From: Sphingobacteriia bacterium
Lineage (GTDB): Bacteria > Bacteroidota > Bacteroidia > Bacteroidales > UBA7960
Direction of reading: 5' to 3'
Assembly (NCBI GenBank): GCA_011390575.1
Contig: JAABSE010000036.1
Span: 1-35,694, forward strand
Length of the DNA stretch: 35,694 nucleotides
Positions 34,783 to 35,694 of this stretch are shown in pieces. The position numbers and the translations under genes were made by a program. A model generated the notes under the pieces. The model ran no database searches and was not told the DNA's origin. It was given only the letters and a program-made list of their open reading frames with translations. How positions within the stretch are numbered: position 1 is the stretch's first letter; each line of letters opens with the position of its first letter.

Positions 34783-35694
34783 TTATGGATTTGCATTCAT
34801 TGGCTCAATAATTCCAGCCCGTTCAAGTTCTTCAAAGTATGCTCTTGGTCCATGAAGCCTTAAAACTTTCTGATAATGGTGCCTGGGAGTAACTTCAACA
34901 AGCCTTCTATTCTCAATGAGAAGATTTATTTCATCGGTTGATAAATTACCAACACGAATTCTAGCTGGATTGAGACCATAAAAAGCGATATGCGTCCTGT
35001 TACCCATATTCAATCCCATGAATCGTCTGATGGATTCCAAAACTTGTAAACGACCTCTATCATTTGGACCAATTAAAACCCGCGCTCTTCGTGTAACAGG
35101 CTGCCTTTGCCATACCTGTCGTACTTCCCTTCCGTGATTGGGTTGATAATTAAATCGTACTCCCTGACCCCTGATATTTCTTCGGTATGACTCATCAAAG
35201 CTTGAATAGTAGAAGTAATCCCTAGCCCAGCCTAAACCATCATCAGGATCACCTCTCAAAAAAGCGTCAAGATTAAAATTGGACCAATTGTGCAGTCGAG
35301 GAGTCATATTATACTCTTTAGAGTAAACAACTGTTCTCGTTTCCCTTTCAGGTTGTACTGTATGGTGATTCCCCGAATGAGTTTTGCCCAAAATTCTTGT
35401 ATTAACCCAACCCTTAAAATTCTCCCACCATTTCCTTGGACCTAACCCCATGTAATCAATGTAGTAAATCGGATTATTCGCCGCATAGGCAAACGGACTT
35501 TGGAAAGAATACACTTCCGCAAGTGGGTCAACCGTGTGAAACCTCCCAATCTGCGCATCATAAAACCTCGCACCGTAATCATACCAGTTCAGCCCAAAAT
35601 CATCCTGCAGCTCTTTACCGTTGTAAAGATTTTTCACCCATGCCAACTCATTATTCACATACACAACCGAACCAGAATAGTCACTTGTGGTACT
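34783..35694 (-). CDS. RHS repeat-associated core protein, 3' part (runs off the window)
   Basis: The frame is open to the window edge and reads SDYSGSVVYVNNELAWVKN before [40 protein letters not shown] and NNPIYYIDYMGLG. It is the 3' end of a larger RHS/wall-associated protein lying mostly beyond 35694. The DHLGNVR-type stretch normally found between SGSxVY and NGKELQ is absent, so the core seems internally shortened. After the core, a basic region leads to a C-terminal segment (RARVLIGPNDRGRLQVLESI to LLIENRRLVEV) that resembles the end of OmpA-like peptidoglycan-binding domains. A surface-anchoring rather than enzymatic tip is possible. Confidence 0.75.
   Translation of the reverse strand, partial: STTSDYSGSVVYVNNELAWVKNLYNGKELQDDFGLNWYDYGARFYDAQIGRFHTVDPLAEVYSFQSPFAYAANNPIYYIDYMGLGPRKWWENFKGWVNTRILGKTHSGNHHTVQPERETRTVVYSKEYNMTPRLHNWSNFNLDAFLRGDPDDGLGWARDYFYYSSFDESYRRNIRGQGVRFNYQPNHGREVRQVWQRQPVTRRARVLIGPNDRGRLQVLESIRRFMGLNMGNRTHIAFYGLNPARIRVGNLSTDEINLLIENRRLVEVTPRHHYQKVLRLHGPRAYFEELERAGIIEPMNANP

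Overview
The window comes from a chromosome of the phylum Bacteroidota. The evidence is a secreted glycosidase ending in a type IX secretion (Por) sorting domain, promoters of the Bacteroidota form TAnnTTTG (one with TTTG 19 bases upstream), start codons mostly without Shine-Dalgarno sequences, and RHS core sequences of the Bacteroidota type ([11 protein letters not shown]). The order cannot be fixed from sequence alone; Bacteroidales/Marinilabiliales-like is a guess.

Region 1 (1-8.5 kb) is a carotenoid locus. A yceI gene and an hxlR-family regulator diverge around two copies of a palindromic motif. A minus-strand operon carries crtI, crtB and crtD (phytoene desaturase, phytoene synthase, hydroxycarotenoid 3,4-desaturase). 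A divergent plus-strand operon carries a CruF-type carotenoid hydratase, a CruD-like acyltransferase, a CruC-like family 2 glycosyltransferase and a periplasmic TPR protein. Together they predict synthesis of a C40 backbone, hydration and desaturation of a psi end, then glycosylation and acylation. No lycopene cyclase and no GGPP synthase is present in the window.

Region 2 (8.5-30.3 kb) is ordinary core genome: a phosphofructokinase with pyrophosphate-type residues, Der, an S4-domain RNA-binding protein, UDP-glucose dehydrogenase, a long-chain acyl-CoA synthetase, an M20 peptidase, two multi-PAS sensor kinases (one a hybrid with an N-terminal pseudo-receiver), a large secreted GH13 amylase, Tex, Era and the initiator tRNA. 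Two copies of a roughly 125-base structured repeat lie in convergent gaps and both abut the stop codon of the minus-strand gene (pfkA, era).

Region 3 (30.3 kb to the end) is an AT-richer accessory region beginning just past the initiator tRNA. On the minus strand it holds three successive RHS-core tip segments with unrelated C-terminal domains, each followed at once by a small gene. Two of those small genes encode membrane proteins that look like immunity proteins. Two diverged copies of a roughly 124-base block containing the 3' end of an XRE-type regulator gene sit behind two of the modules. This looks like a decaying or recombining polymorphic-toxin cassette array. The parent RHS gene runs off the right edge of the window.
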